From NCBI GenBank assembly GCA_023416695.1, contig JAEZGY010000084.1, positions 1 to 64,000 on the forward strand: 64,000 nt of DNA. Reading direction: 5' to 3'. Both the position numbers and the translations under genes were made by a program. Within the stretch, counting starts at the first letter, position 1. The number at the start of each line of letters is the position of its first letter. The notes below the pieces were generated by a model, which saw only the letters and a list, made by a program, of their open reading frames with translations, ran no database searches and was not told the DNA's origin. Below, piece by piece: positions 8,229 to 18,182 of the stretch. The stretch comes from Bacillota bacterium. Its GTDB lineage: Bacteria > Bacillota > Clostridia > Lachnospirales > Lachnospiraceae.

Positions 8229-9491
8229 TTAGGCTTTTTCAATAATTCTCCTCTTATTAAGTTTCATGACTACACTTTTAACAACGTAAAGTATCAGTAA
8301 AATACTAATTACAAAAAAGCAAATTTCTGATATTTTCCCATATGTGGAGTATGCTTGTGTTCTAAAATATTTTCTTCCATGATCACCTATATTATTTATA
8401 AATGGTATTGGATACATTACAAAAATTAACAATAAGCATGTAATTATATCCACATATCCTAAAACTTTTTTATTTAAAATCATGATAAATGGAATAAGTA
8501 AAAAGATAAGCATATACGTAAAACTCATTCCAGGTAAGCCTATCATTAATACTGTTAAAAGCAATACTTTTTTGCTGTTATCTTCTAATATAAGCAATCC
8601 AAATATAGAAGTTACTATAAATATGACTTTGTATAACAATGCTATCATTGTAGCTGTATCAGCTGATAATCCAACCTTATTCCCCATAATTGATATTAAA
8701 AAACCAAAATCATAGCTTAAGATTTTAGCTGTACTTGCCCCCACTTCTCCAGAATAACTAAAAATATTTTGTACTAGTGTAATCACCTGATTTAACCCAC
8801 CAAATAACATAAATGGAGTCAAAAACAAGATAATACCATATATTACAGTTCGTATTGCTTCTTTATATCTTTTTTCAGCAATTAACATAATACCGAATAT
8901 AGCTGGATATATCTTTATTCCTGCAGAAACAGCCAGACTAATAAAGGCTAGTTCTCGTAATATCCTATTATCTGAATCCTTCCAAATAAAAAAGATAAAA
9001 GCAAAGATAAATGCTAAAATTACCATATTCCCTCGCTCTAAGGCGTATAAGATTGGTATAGAAAACATTGAAAGAATAACATATGAATATTTTTCTCTAT
9101 TAGACCCTTTTTTGTAAACAAATATACAAAATGCTACCATTAAAACACAAATGATTATAAAAATCATAGTTGCAAGCATAGGGCCCTGATAAGCACGAGC
9201 ATCTAAAACTCTTGTTGCATGAAAATATTTGTCTAAATCTGATTGTGGAATAATCATTGAAAAGAGTAATAAAATAACATATGTTAAAGGTGGATATAGT
9301 GCTTTATTTTCATACAGATTGCCCTGAACAACATGTCCAATTGAATTAAGAAAATCCATAAAAGTATCTGTTTCATCATAAAAGAATAATGAAAATAAGC
9401 TCTTACCATGGGTATAAAACACTTCAAAAACATTAAGTAAAATTATTACGCCTATGAGTATTACTATTCTTTTTCTTGTATCATTTATCAT
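8229..9491 (-). CDS. GT87-like polytopic glycosyltransferase (GT-C fold)
   Basis: A 420-residue integral membrane protein with about ten hydrophobic segments. An acidic motif lies in the first extracytoplasmic loop (FYDETDTFMDF, about residues 38-48), followed by YPPLTYVI, the pattern of DUF2029/GT87 mannosyltransferase-like enzymes. These use polyprenyl-phosphate-linked sugars on the outer face of the membrane. The ATG has AAAGGAAAT upstream. The gene follows the giant GLUG/GT-C gene by 55 bases, in the same transcription unit. Sugar and acceptor are unknown. Confidence 0.75.
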   Translation of the reverse strand: MINDTRKRIVILIGVIILLNVFEVFYTHGKSLFSLFFYDETDTFMDFLNSIGHVVQGNLYENKALYPPLTYVILLLFSMIIPQSDLDKYFHATRVLDARAYQGPMLATMIFIIICVLMVAFCIFVYKKGSNREKYSYVILSMFSIPILYALERGNMVILAFIFAFIFFIWKDSDNRILRELAFISLAVSAGIKIYPAIFGIMLIAEKRYKEAIRTVIYGIILFLTPFMLFGGLNQVITLVQNIFSYSGEVGASTAKILSYDFGFLISIMGNKVGLSADTATMIALLYKVIFIVTSIFGLLILEDNSKKVLLLTVLMIGLPGMSFTYMLIFLLIPFIMILNKKVLGYVDIITCLLLIFVMYPIPFINNIGDHGRKYFRTQAYSTYGKISEICFFVISILLILYVVKSVVMKLNKRRIIEKA

Positions 9492-9546
9492 TTGCTATTT
9501 CCTTTCAAAATATCTTTCTATTTATTAACTCACTAAAAAGTATATG

Positions 9547-12500
9547 TTATAAGGATTTTATTCTATTTTTTAATAGTAATTTTCTCAGCTTTAAAAAGTA
9601 AGGAGTCACTATATCTACACTTAATACTATAAACAGTGTCATACTCATCGATATAACAAGATTTTTAATACCTAACCATTCGGTTGTATACCCCCAAACA
9701 CAAGCAATACTTAATGCTATACACCAAATGAAATACATCATTGTACTCTTATTAAGTTTTTTCGTATACAGAAGCAAAATAACCACTAAACTATATGATA
9801 AATAATACACTGGATGAATATTCAGTAAAAGGTTCCCACCTAATAATAAGAGTAACACTTTTTTCCATAAATCATCTCTTTGAATAAATGAAGTAACTAT
9901 TAAGCAGATAATTATCAGTACAATGATAAATAGTTGCCAAGATGATAAGTCAAAAACGTTCTTAAATGATGTTGTCATCTTTCCGTATTGTATCTGGTAA
10001 TCCCTTACTTGTTGCTCATGTTCATTTTCAAAGTACGTATATGAAACATGTGAGCCATCCTTTAACTTATAAACTGATAAGTTATAAACCTGACCTACTT
10101 GAGTATAGGCGCCACTACTAATTTGCTCATTGTACCAGTTTTGGATTTTTCTCTGACTAGATAAATTTCCACCACGGAATAGTCTTTCGTGAATGGACCA
10201 TGCCGATTCTCCAACATCACACCATACAATCATCTCTGGCTTAATGTTCTGTAACATATCTGCATCTATGTCTACATAGGTATCTGGACACACATCAAAC
10301 CAATAACACGATACAAATGTCGGCATTTCCATTCTGTCTGCCAGTATATTGTATAGTTTTATATGAGGAAAGGAAAAAACAAAATCATCTTCAGAAGAAT
10401 TTTCCCTAATAAGTTTTGTCACCTGTTCTATGACATTCTTTGTATGTTTATTAACTCTTAATCCTTGCATACCTGATATATTTATCGTATAGTAGTCATC
10501 TTCAGTAATAGGGCTATCCCTCCAACCATACCAATTATATGGGGTACTAATCCTTTGAGCTATAGACAAACTACATATCATAACTAGCAATCCTATAAAT
10601 ATAACTTGAATTTTTTTTCTACCAAAAAAACAAATTCTTTCAAAAATACATATCAAAAATGGATACCATAATGTTCCAGCGGTAAATGAAAATCGTTTTG
10701 TTCCAGATCCTAAGAAAACTATAAATTGTAGTGCAGCTGATGCAGTTACAAACACTAGAATTCCCATATCCATCTTTGTCTTATGTTTCATTAACAAATG
10801 TATAAACTCATATACAATATATATTATTGAAAGATAAAAAACTACATAATTAAATACATTTTTTGCATTATAAAAATCTGTAGTTTCATAAAAACCAACA
10901 ATTACTTCTTTTGAAAAAATTGTTCCAAGATATAATGATAGCATAATAATACAGGTTATTATAACTGTTTGACCTATATTTAAAACATCAGATACACAAA
11001 CTTGGGATTTACTATCCAGTTTTCTATTCTCTTTTAATATTAATGTTATAAAATAGATAAAAATCATACCCTCAACAACAATCTGAAATACCACTGAGGA
11101 GGTACTTAAGGATTTCACTACATTCGATAAATAGGAGCCAAGCAAAGAAAACAAGCTATGAAATAATAGCATAAACACCAATAACTCACACCATTTATAC
11201 CACATTTTACATCTCAGTCGCTCTTTATTATACCTAAGTACAAGTAAAGCAATTATGGAAACAGTGCAAATCAGAGATTCCATGTCCATTATACTAGTGA
11301 TAAAATTAGTTACAAGAGAATCCACACTTCCTTTTGAATTCCCATTTACAAATAACTGTTGATAGAAATCCTTTAGTGCTCCATTCATCAATAGAATGAT
11401 TGCAGCTATACCTATTGGTAACAATGTACCAAAACAGAATTCTCCAATATATGATAAGCTTTTTTTATTACGGGTACCTATACAATACCATACTAATACA
11501 ATAAAAAATGTTGCAACAATTGCTAGACCTGTTTGAACGCATAAAACTCCAAGTCCAAGACTAATACCAGTTAATATCATCCAATGCCATGTTGTTGTTT
11601 TCTTCTTAATAGCTTCATAAAATTTTATGGCAAAAAAAATGTTAAACACCAAAAATAGCCTTCTTGTTTCATTATAATCCCCATATCCATCGAAAACAGA
11701 TAAGGTAGTTATAATTTCTCCTAGAAAACAAGCAATCCAAACATATTTCTTATTAAAGTAGCGTTTTAGTATGTGAAAAAGAACTACTTGGATTAAAATA
11801 CGTTCTATGATACCATAGACCCTATATAATAAGAAACTACCACCTGTCACCTTTATTATAGTCCGAGCAAGTGTTACATAAATGGGTGGAAGGTAATAAA
11901 AATAATCTCTGTATGGGACTTTACCTTCATCAATTAACCTGGCAGAAAACTGATTCCATCCAACTATATGGTTCATAGTTCTATTTACAAAAAGCAAATT
12001 GTAGAATAATGAAGTTAAAATAAGTAAAAACAAATAGAAATACTCGTCATTAAATCTATTCACTAAGCTATTATTTTTTTTACATTTAACATATACAAAT
12101 ATGAAAAGTGCAATAAGAACAATAGATAGAAGATACCATTTTGCCGAATATAATACGGCACAAAGTGTATCCCATATCCCGATATGACTATTAGAAAATT
12201 CTATATCGTTATCGACATCAACTAACTTTACTAGGGACAAATTCTCTAAATCTCTTTGCCCGCTAACTTCCGCTAGCCTTCTATTAAACTCACTTGCTTT
12301 AAATTCATAATCACATTGCTTACTATTTTTCCATGAAAATCCTGTAAATTTATTATTTGCAACTTCTAATTCACTATAGCAATGCTCTACACTTCCGTCA
12401 CCAGCATATACGATTCCAGCTCGCTCTTTACCTATAATATCCCCAGTACTCCAACAGCATATGATGCGACCTTCGTTGTACAAACATATACCGCTAGCTT

Positions 12501-13800
12501 GTTTTCCAACAATCTTTGCTTTATTATAACAATTTATAATTATTCCGTTTTCTGGCAAATAATAAGCAAACGCTGCAACTTGTTCACCAGAAAATTGGCT
12601 ATTATCTATCCCTAAGTTCATTATTATACCATTGACTACACCAAACAGTGCTGCCTTATCTTGCTCATTGCATGTTAAACCAGTTATAGAATAACCATTG
12701 CCATCATATATACCATTAAAGAAACAGTAATTATCTTCTTCCCCTATTGGCGTCCAATTTTTGACAGCAGACATGTCTATGGTATTAATTTGTGTAAAAT
12801 AACATCCTGATGTATCCCATCCTAGGTTAACAAGTTCTGATAACTCTAGTAAATCATCCACATCTTCTATTATATAAGGATCCTTTTTACTTCCATTCCC
12901 CTTTAAAGTAATGCTATCAAAATTGGATATATTTGTATGTGTAATATTTTTAGAAGCATCTAGAGCATATCCAACCAAACTCTGATACCTACTATTAATA
13001 AACTTTTCTGCTTTAAAAAGTCCCCTATTTAACATTGAGAGAGGCTCTTCTTCTGACTCTATTTCGCCAAGTATTACTCCATCATAATTACTACTAACTG
13101 TATCTGTTAAAGCATAGGAATATCCTATTTTCTCTGCAGTGTAAGAACATATTCCTCCTGTAACTGGAGATACTAACTCTCCACTATTCCAACACGAATA
13201 AATTATGCCTCCATTAAAATTATCTGCTATGCCCCCAGCACGTCCTGAACCAATTATTTTAGCACGGTTATAACAGCTAATAATAGTAGGATTCGTACCA
13301 CTGACAGAATGGCTAGCAATACTTCCGACACAAGCTCCCTGGATAGTGCCACTATTAATTCCGAGGTTCATTACAGTTCCAGCTAAAGCTCCAAAGAGTG
13401 CCGCATTATCATCCCCGTAAATATGAAGATTGCTTATTGTATGGCCAGCTCCATCAAAAACACCATAAAAATAATTATTCTTCCCATACTCTCCAATAGG
13501 TATCCAATTATCGATAGACTCCAAATCCAAGTCCACGGTAAGTCGTATGTATTGTTCAGAGTACTTCTCCCCCTCATTCACACTATCTCTAAAATAACAA
13601 AATTCTTCTAAAGAGGTAATTAAATATGGATCATTTATCGTACCTGCTCCCTGTAAAGTAATATTTTGTCCATCTTCAGATCTTATGGCGGTTTCAGCAA
13701 AAACTACTGTTCCATGGTTAATTCCAATAAAACAAATGAATACCATTATAATACATCCAATAATTTTACATATATTAATTCTTACATTTTGGATATTCAC
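9547..13800 (-). CDS. GLUG-repeat surface domain fused to a polytopic GT-C-like protein
   Basis: A 1417-residue protein. A signal-anchor (about 12-36) is followed by two similar modules of about 250 residues (about 45-300 and 300-545). Each opens with a G-x-G-x-x-x-DPY-I-I/L sequence and contains GLUG-type repeats, such as AGGIADNFNGGIIYSCWNSG and ASGICLYNEGRIICCWSTGD. After a membrane segment at about 550-570 comes a large polytopic region (about 585-1105 plus four or more segments near the C-terminus). It has an extracytoplasmic domain between (about 1110-1290) and a PYRDYFYYLPPIYV motif resembling GT-C enzymes. GLUG repeats are known from secreted and cell-wall proteins, so the repeat part should face outward. 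The start is a GTG with GGAGG eight bases upstream, inside the previous gene, and abuts its stop codon. A role as polymerase or transferase with a glycan-binding head is inference. Confidence 0.7.
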   Translation of the reverse strand: MNIQNVRINICKIIGCIIMVFICFIGINHGTVVFAETAIRSEDGQNITLQGAGTINDPYLITSLEEFCYFRDSVNEGEKYSEQYIRLTVDLDLESIDNWIPIGEYGKNNYFYGVFDGAGHTISNLHIYGDDNAALFGALAGTVMNLGINSGTIQGACVGSIASHSVSGTNPTIISCYNRAKIIGSGRAGGIADNFNGGIIYSCWNSGELVSPVTGGICSYTAEKIGYSYALTDTVSSNYDGVILGEIESEEEPLSMLNRGLFKAEKFINSRYQSLVGYALDASKNITHTNISNFDSITLKGNGSKKDPYIIEDVDDLLELSELVNLGWDTSGCYFTQINTIDMSAVKNWTPIGEEDNYCFFNGIYDGNGYSITGLTCNEQDKAALFGVVNGIIMNLGIDNSQFSGEQVAAFAYYLPENGIIINCYNKAKIVGKQASGICLYNEGRIICCWSTGDIIGKERAGIVYAGDGSVEHCYSELEVANNKFTGFSWKNSKQCDYEFKASEFNRRLAEVSGQRDLENLSLVKLVDVDNDIEFSNSHIGIWDTLCAVLYSAKWYLLSIVLIALFIFVYVKCKKNNSLVNRFNDEYFYLFLLILTSLFYNLLFVNRTMNHIVGWNQFSARLIDEGKVPYRDYFYYLPPIYVTLARTIIKVTGGSFLLYRVYGIIERILIQVVLFHILKRYFNKKYVWIACFLGEIITTLSVFDGYGDYNETRRLFLVFNIFFAIKFYEAIKKKTTTWHWMILTGISLGLGVLCVQTGLAIVATFFIVLVWYCIGTRNKKSLSYIGEFCFGTLLPIGIAAIILLMNGALKDFYQQLFVNGNSKGSVDSLVTNFITSIMDMESLICTVSIIALLVLRYNKERLRCKMWYKWCELLVFMLLFHSLFSLLGSYLSNVVKSLSTSSVVFQIVVEGMIFIYFITLILKENRKLDSKSQVCVSDVLNIGQTVIITCIIMLSLYLGTIFSKEVIVGFYETTDFYNAKNVFNYVVFYLSIIYIVYEFIHLLMKHKTKMDMGILVFVTASAALQFIVFLGSGTKRFSFTAGTLWYPFLICIFERICFFGRKKIQVIFIGLLVMICSLSIAQRISTPYNWYGWRDSPITEDDYYTINISGMQGLRVNKHTKNVIEQVTKLIRENSSEDDFVFSFPHIKLYNILADRMEMPTFVSCYWFDVCPDTYVDIDADMLQNIKPEMIVWCDVGESAWSIHERLFRGGNLSSQRKIQNWYNEQISSGAYTQVGQVYNLSVYKLKDGSHVSYTYFENEHEQQVRDYQIQYGKMTTSFKNVFDLSSWQLFIIVLIIICLIVTSFIQRDDLWKKVLLLLLGGNLLLNIHPVYYLSYSLVVILLLYTKKLNKSTMMYFIWCIALSIACVWGYTTEWLGIKNLVISMSMTLFIVLSVDIVTPYFLKLRKLLLKNRIKSL

Positions 13801-15057
13801 TTATCTTTCCTCCGCGTTTAATTTATTTTTCATGTCTTGTAATTTTATCATTAAGCTTTCACTGAAACAAATCTTCTGTGATTGTCTAAGAATCAAGCGT
13901 GTAACCAGCCTTGGCATATATCTTCTCATTTTATATTTCAACTTGGTTGATAATGTATTAGAATATGGTTCACAATAGTGTTTGACTAAATAATCAAATC
14001 CGTATTCAATATATTCGCTATATATGTGAGAACGTACCTCAGGCCTGTGAGATGGTTTCCATAAATTTTTATTACCAAGTAGGCATTCTTCCAATTCTCG
14101 ATGGGTACTTCTGATACCTTTTAAAGAATCAAAAAAGTTCTTCCCCTTAATTGTATTAATTAATACTTGTGATACTCCACGACTTGCATCATCATTATAT
14201 TTTTTTCGTATTCCTAATCCAAAAAAATCACCAATAGTAATATCACCCATTCTATATATATCTGCAAACTTACACTTGTAACAGGATTCTCTATAAATCC
14301 ATTCATTAATAAACATGGTCATAAATGGGTCTTCAGTAAAATCCCTTGTTATTGCTTTATCATTTACTTCTATTCTTGTATTTCTTTCAATAAGTGGTAC
14401 CCATCTTCTACTTTTATCCGTAAAACATATAGTGTCTATTTTACCATATTCTCTTTCCAACGACATAATATAATCCTGATATAACTTAGTAGATGGTGTC
14501 CCATGACAAACAATATCTACACATAACAAATTAGCATACTCAATTTTAAGATATTTTCTTAGTCCTGCAACCTGGCATGGTAAACCGAAAAAAAGTACAT
14601 TCTGATTATTAATTAACTCTAATTTAATGGTTTTGTATATTTCATCCATATTACTAAAAACGTACTTAGAACCTTGCATAGCTTTTAAATCATCTACACT
14701 TTCAGCCCTTTTTATATGCACTGAATAATCTTCTAGCATATATGCTCCATAGACAGAACCATCCCACTGATCAGCAAATGCTCGAAACATTCCTCCTGAC
14801 GCACTATTCATTAATATTTCCTTGTCTTCAATAATCGAAGCATAAGATACTGGATAAATTCGTTCACTTACAGAAGGTCTTTCAAGCACGGGACAAGCAT
14901 TACTGCATTGATTACAATCTATACATTTTTCCGCATCAATACTAGGATAAATAAAGCCTTCTTCACTAGTAATCATTGTTATACACGAATGACCACAAGC
15001 ATTAACACAAGCACTACAGCCTGTACACTCAAGTTTTTCACAAAGTTTTTCTTTCAT
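13801..15057 (-). CDS. FrhB-like Fe-S flavoprotein of polysaccharide clusters
   Basis: A 418-residue protein of the coenzyme F420 hydrogenase/dehydrogenase beta-subunit family. Two ferredoxin-type [4Fe-4S] motifs lie at the N-terminus (CTGCSACVNAC and CIDCNQCSNACP, within the first ~55 residues), followed by the FrhB N- and C-terminal domains (GSKYVFSNM, FGLPCQVAGLRKYL, VDIVCHGTPS). F420 is not expected in this organism, so the partner is probably a flavin or another hydride carrier. It lies four bases from the pyruvyl transferase gene, a pairing common in glycan loci. Its job there is not established; electron supply to a sugar-modifying step is one possibility. Confidence 0.8.
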   Translation of the reverse strand: MKEKLCEKLECTGCSACVNACGHSCITMITSEEGFIYPSIDAEKCIDCNQCSNACPVLERPSVSERIYPVSYASIIEDKEILMNSASGGMFRAFADQWDGSVYGAYMLEDYSVHIKRAESVDDLKAMQGSKYVFSNMDEIYKTIKLELINNQNVLFFGLPCQVAGLRKYLKIEYANLLCVDIVCHGTPSTKLYQDYIMSLEREYGKIDTICFTDKSRRWVPLIERNTRIEVNDKAITRDFTEDPFMTMFINEWIYRESCYKCKFADIYRMGDITIGDFFGLGIRKKYNDDASRGVSQVLINTIKGKNFFDSLKGIRSTHRELEECLLGNKNLWKPSHRPEVRSHIYSEYIEYGFDYLVKHYCEPYSNTLSTKLKYKMRRYMPRLVTRLILRQSQKICFSESLMIKLQDMKNKLNAEER

Positions 15058-15061
15058 TAGC

Positions 15062-16114
15062 CTAATCCTCTATCTCTTTTAATGCATTTTTTAAATAGTT
15101 TAAACTATCTTTTCGCATATCATTTAAAATATTATTTACGGCATCATAATCAATATCTTTATTTTCTATAGCACCTGATTTATACAATCTATTTTCCAAT
15201 TTTAGAGACTTTAATAACTCATATACCTTATCTCCTCGATGTTTTGTAAAGAATGCCATAAAATTCTTCTGGTTTAATATACTAAATATCGTACCATGAA
15301 AGGTAGATGTCATACACCAAGTTGCCCCTGCAAATAAATCTTGCAGTTCTTCAGCTGACTTCGCATTCACAAATTCACACCAATCATGTTTCCAAGATAC
15401 GCTAATGATTCTACATTTTACTAAAGCTGCAAAATCTTTAATAGCCTTAACACTTTCTTCTGAGAACGTTTCTCCATATACTAATATATATTTTTCTTCT
15501 TTATTTATGGTTTTCTTCTCTACAAAAAATGGATTAAGTAACGTAGGATCTATTACCATATTACATGCCTTATTAGTAAGTTTACTTACCCATTCCTTTG
15601 TATACTCATCTCGGACACCTATAGACGAAAAAGTATTTAAATCTTTTCTTATATTATTCATAATTTTCTTATTAGGGGTTCCTATAGATATTCCAGATGT
15701 AGCATAGGAAATATGAGGGCTAGTTATATGATATCCATAATATGTTCTAATATATTTAACATAGGGATTCGTTGCAGACCATAATTCGTCAGCTCCTAAC
15801 ACTACACAATCATATTTTTTTGACGCTCTTTTCATAGAAAAATAATTCTTAGAAATCCTATATTTTTTTAAATCTCTACGAAGCATAAGAAATGTATTAT
15901 AAGGTGCTATCTTATTAGCAATACGTCTTGCTATATACGGAAAAAACCGAGCAACAGCAGAACCAAAAAAATTAAATGCTACTCTTCTTTCTCTATTCAA
16001 TATATTAATTATCTCACATTCATGTCCCATCTTCTCAAGCTGATTGTACAAACATACAGCTTGATAGTAACTACCATAATCCGCATTATATAAAGTTAAA
16101 ATACCTAGTTTCAT
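15062..16114 (-). CDS. polysaccharide pyruvyl transferase family protein
   Basis: A 350-residue cytoplasmic enzyme of the CsaB/PssM family, which puts a pyruvate ketal from phosphoenolpyruvate on a sugar of a lipid-linked glycan. The N-terminal KLGILTLYNADYGSYYQA, the central VLGADELW and the C-terminal TSTFHGTIFSI are characteristic. The ATG follows an unusually G-rich ribosome binding site (GGGGGGAAAG). It is preceded by a 210-base gap and followed immediately by the FrhB-like gene. Confidence 0.85.
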   Translation of the reverse strand: MKLGILTLYNADYGSYYQAVCLYNQLEKMGHECEIINILNRERRVAFNFFGSAVARFFPYIARRIANKIAPYNTFLMLRRDLKKYRISKNYFSMKRASKKYDCVVLGADELWSATNPYVKYIRTYYGYHITSPHISYATSGISIGTPNKKIMNNIRKDLNTFSSIGVRDEYTKEWVSKLTNKACNMVIDPTLLNPFFVEKKTINKEEKYILVYGETFSEESVKAIKDFAALVKCRIISVSWKHDWCEFVNAKSAEELQDLFAGATWCMTSTFHGTIFSILNQKNFMAFFTKHRGDKVYELLKSLKLENRLYKSGAIENKDIDYDAVNNILNDMRKDSLNYLKNALKEIED

Positions 16115-16326
16115 ATGCTCTTTCCCCCCTATTTATTTCTATTTGTTTCTTTTTATATCAGCATTTTATAAAGTAAGGTGACAGATATTATCTCCTAAAC
16201 AAGTAACTTATTCATTATTTCATTAAAAATTGTAGTTTGCTATCATGATACCTTTTCCTTAACCTCCAAAAGCAATAAAATGTGTTAGGATTCTACATTT
16301 CAATGTTTAAGTATATCTATCCGCTA

Positions 16327-17259
16327 CTAAAAATTAATTCTTTCCTCTTCTATTACTAAAGGTCGTTTCATTACTCTAGTATTGATACTCATAACATACT
16401 CTCCTAATAGTCCTATAAAGAATAACTGTATGGAAGAAAAGAATAGCATTCCTATAATAATAGGAGCAACTCCTGCTGCAAACCTATTCCAATAAATTAG
16501 TTTTAGTATAAAGAAGATGATAGCACCCATAAAACTCAACATACCACAAAAAAGCCCACCAATAGTTGCTATTCTCAATCCTACTTTTGTATAGGATGTA
16601 AAACTTAGCATGGCTGCATCATATAATGATAGAAAATTATTGTGTGTCTTGCCAGCTCGTCTCTTTGCTTGCTCATACTCAATTTCCTTACGTTTAAAAC
16701 CTAATTCAGCTACTATTCCTCTTAAAAATGGAGTAGGATCATCTAATTTTCTTAACACTTCTATAAAGGATTTATCATACAAACCACTTCCAGTAAAGTG
16801 TTCTATCTGTTCTACAGTTGACATCTTTTTAATTAATTTATAATAACAGGAACGAAAAAATCTCATAATCGGATTTTCTTTGCTTGCACTCTTTATTGCA
16901 CTTACTATCTTATATCCTTTTTCCCATTCACGAACCAACCTAGGTATTAATTCTACAGGATCTTGAAAATCACAGCAGATACCAATGGTACAATCTCCAG
17001 TTGTCTGGCACATACCGTAAAAGGGAGAATTAAACTGTCCAAAATTCTTAGCATTCAAAATAGCTTTAATGTTTGGATTTTTACTACAAATAATACGAAG
17101 TAAATCTCGTGTCTTATCTGTAGAACAATTATCTATAAACAATAGTTCATATTCATATTGAGGTAGTTCTTTTTCCATTATTTCAGTAACAGCTTCACTC
17201 ATAGGAACTACATTCTCTTCTTCATTATAGCAAGGTATCATAATGCTTATTTTCTTCAT
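16327..17259 (-). CDS. GtrB/DPM1-like GT2 with two C-terminal membrane segments
   Basis: A protein of about 310 residues with a GT-A domain (about 1-225: ISIMIPCYNEEENVVPMSEA, then DNCSTDKT) and two C-terminal transmembrane helices (about 235-300). This is the build of enzymes that load a sugar onto undecaprenyl phosphate. The product would feed GT-C transferases such as the YfhO-like, GT87-like or GLUG/GT-C proteins nearby. No GtrA-like flippase lies beside it. The ATG at 17259 is nine bases from AAAGGGAG and is preferred to the ATG at 17265, which is only three bases away. It overlaps the end of the upstream SDR gene by 35 bases. Confidence 0.88.
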   Translation of the reverse strand: MKKISIMIPCYNEEENVVPMSEAVTEIMEKELPQYEYELLFIDNCSTDKTRDLLRIICSKNPNIKAILNAKNFGQFNSPFYGMCQTTGDCTIGICCDFQDPVELIPRLVREWEKGYKIVSAIKSASKENPIMRFFRSCYYKLIKKMSTVEQIEHFTGSGLYDKSFIEVLRKLDDPTPFLRGIVAELGFKRKEIEYEQAKRRAGKTHNNFLSLYDAAMLSFTSYTKVGLRIATIGGLFCGMLSFMGAIIFFILKLIYWNRFAAGVAPIIIGMLFFSSIQLFFIGLLGEYVMSINTRVMKRPLVIEEERINF

Positions 17260-18178
17260 ATTCATTAACTCCCTTTACCCACTTGATTGTTTCGCTTACA
17301 CCTGTTTCAAAGGAATATTTTGGTGAAAATCCTGTATCCTTTTCCAAGTCACTAATATCTGCACATAAATGCATAACCTGCTTTTCGGAATATGGAATAT
17401 CTCCAAATCCAATCATCATATTGCTATCAATAGCATCCCGAATAGTAGTAATATAGTTTGAAAGTTTCTTTCCTTTTCCACTACCAAGGCAGTACGTTTT
17501 TCCCGAAACCCCTCTTTCACCCAATAGATAGAAGGCCTGTGCAGCATCCTTAGAATATAAATAATCCCAAATCTGCTCACCTTTTGTACAACTAGGTTTC
17601 TGGCCAAGAAGTAACTGATTGATTACTGACATTATCATTGTCTTTTCACCATCATATGGACCATATATACTAAGAATTCTTGTCCATATATGTTCTATTC
17701 CTAACTGTGCACATCTAATACGACTCATTTGACCTGCACACAATTTTGCTATGCCATAGCCATTTTCAGGATATGTTGGAGTAGTAGAGTTTAGTACCCC
17801 CTCAAACCTTCCATACTCCGCCTGAGAACCTGCTCCAATAAACTTATTACATCCCAACTTCTTAGCTACTTCAACTGCTTCTAATGTATATTGAATATTC
17901 TTCATTTGAGCATCTATATTATTCCTAGAATCGCCAAATGTACAAGCCCATGCAAAATGATAAAAAACATCACACTTTCCTGACACAAGGTCTGGTAACG
18001 ACTTAATATTCTCTAGATCACATTCTACTATGGATACTCTATCTGACTTAGGAATTCTATTAATTCTCTTTGAGTTACAATGACACACTGCAACAACAGA
18101 TATATCCCTTTTTATTAAATTCTCTATTAATGCTATTCCAATAGCACCCGTAGGGCCTGTAATCACCACTCTATACAT
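17225..18178 (-). CDS. NAD(P)-dependent sugar epimerase/reductase (extended SDR)
   Basis: A 317-residue extended short-chain dehydrogenase. It has the Rossmann motif ITGPTGAIG at the N-terminus, a DVFYHFAW segment, and the catalytic Tyr-x-x-x-Lys in YGIAKLCAG (about residue 140). It probably acts on the nucleotide sugar made by rfbF-rfbG-rfbH. By analogy with YerF, it could reduce a keto group left after a ThDP enzyme adds a two-carbon unit, but substrate specificity is inference. It starts four bases after the HAD gene and its ribosome binding site overlaps that gene's stop codon. Confidence 0.8.
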   Translation of the reverse strand: MYRVVITGPTGAIGIALIENLIKRDISVVAVCHCNSKRINRIPKSDRVSIVECDLENIKSLPDLVSGKCDVFYHFAWACTFGDSRNNIDAQMKNIQYTLEAVEVAKKLGCNKFIGAGSQAEYGRFEGVLNSTTPTYPENGYGIAKLCAGQMSRIRCAQLGIEHIWTRILSIYGPYDGEKTMIMSVINQLLLGQKPSCTKGEQIWDYLYSKDAAQAFYLLGERGVSGKTYCLGSGKGKKLSNYITTIRDAIDSNMMIGFGDIPYSEKQVMHLCADISDLEKDTGFSPKYSFETGVSETIKWVKGVNEYEENKHYDTLL

Positions 18179-18182
18179 AATA

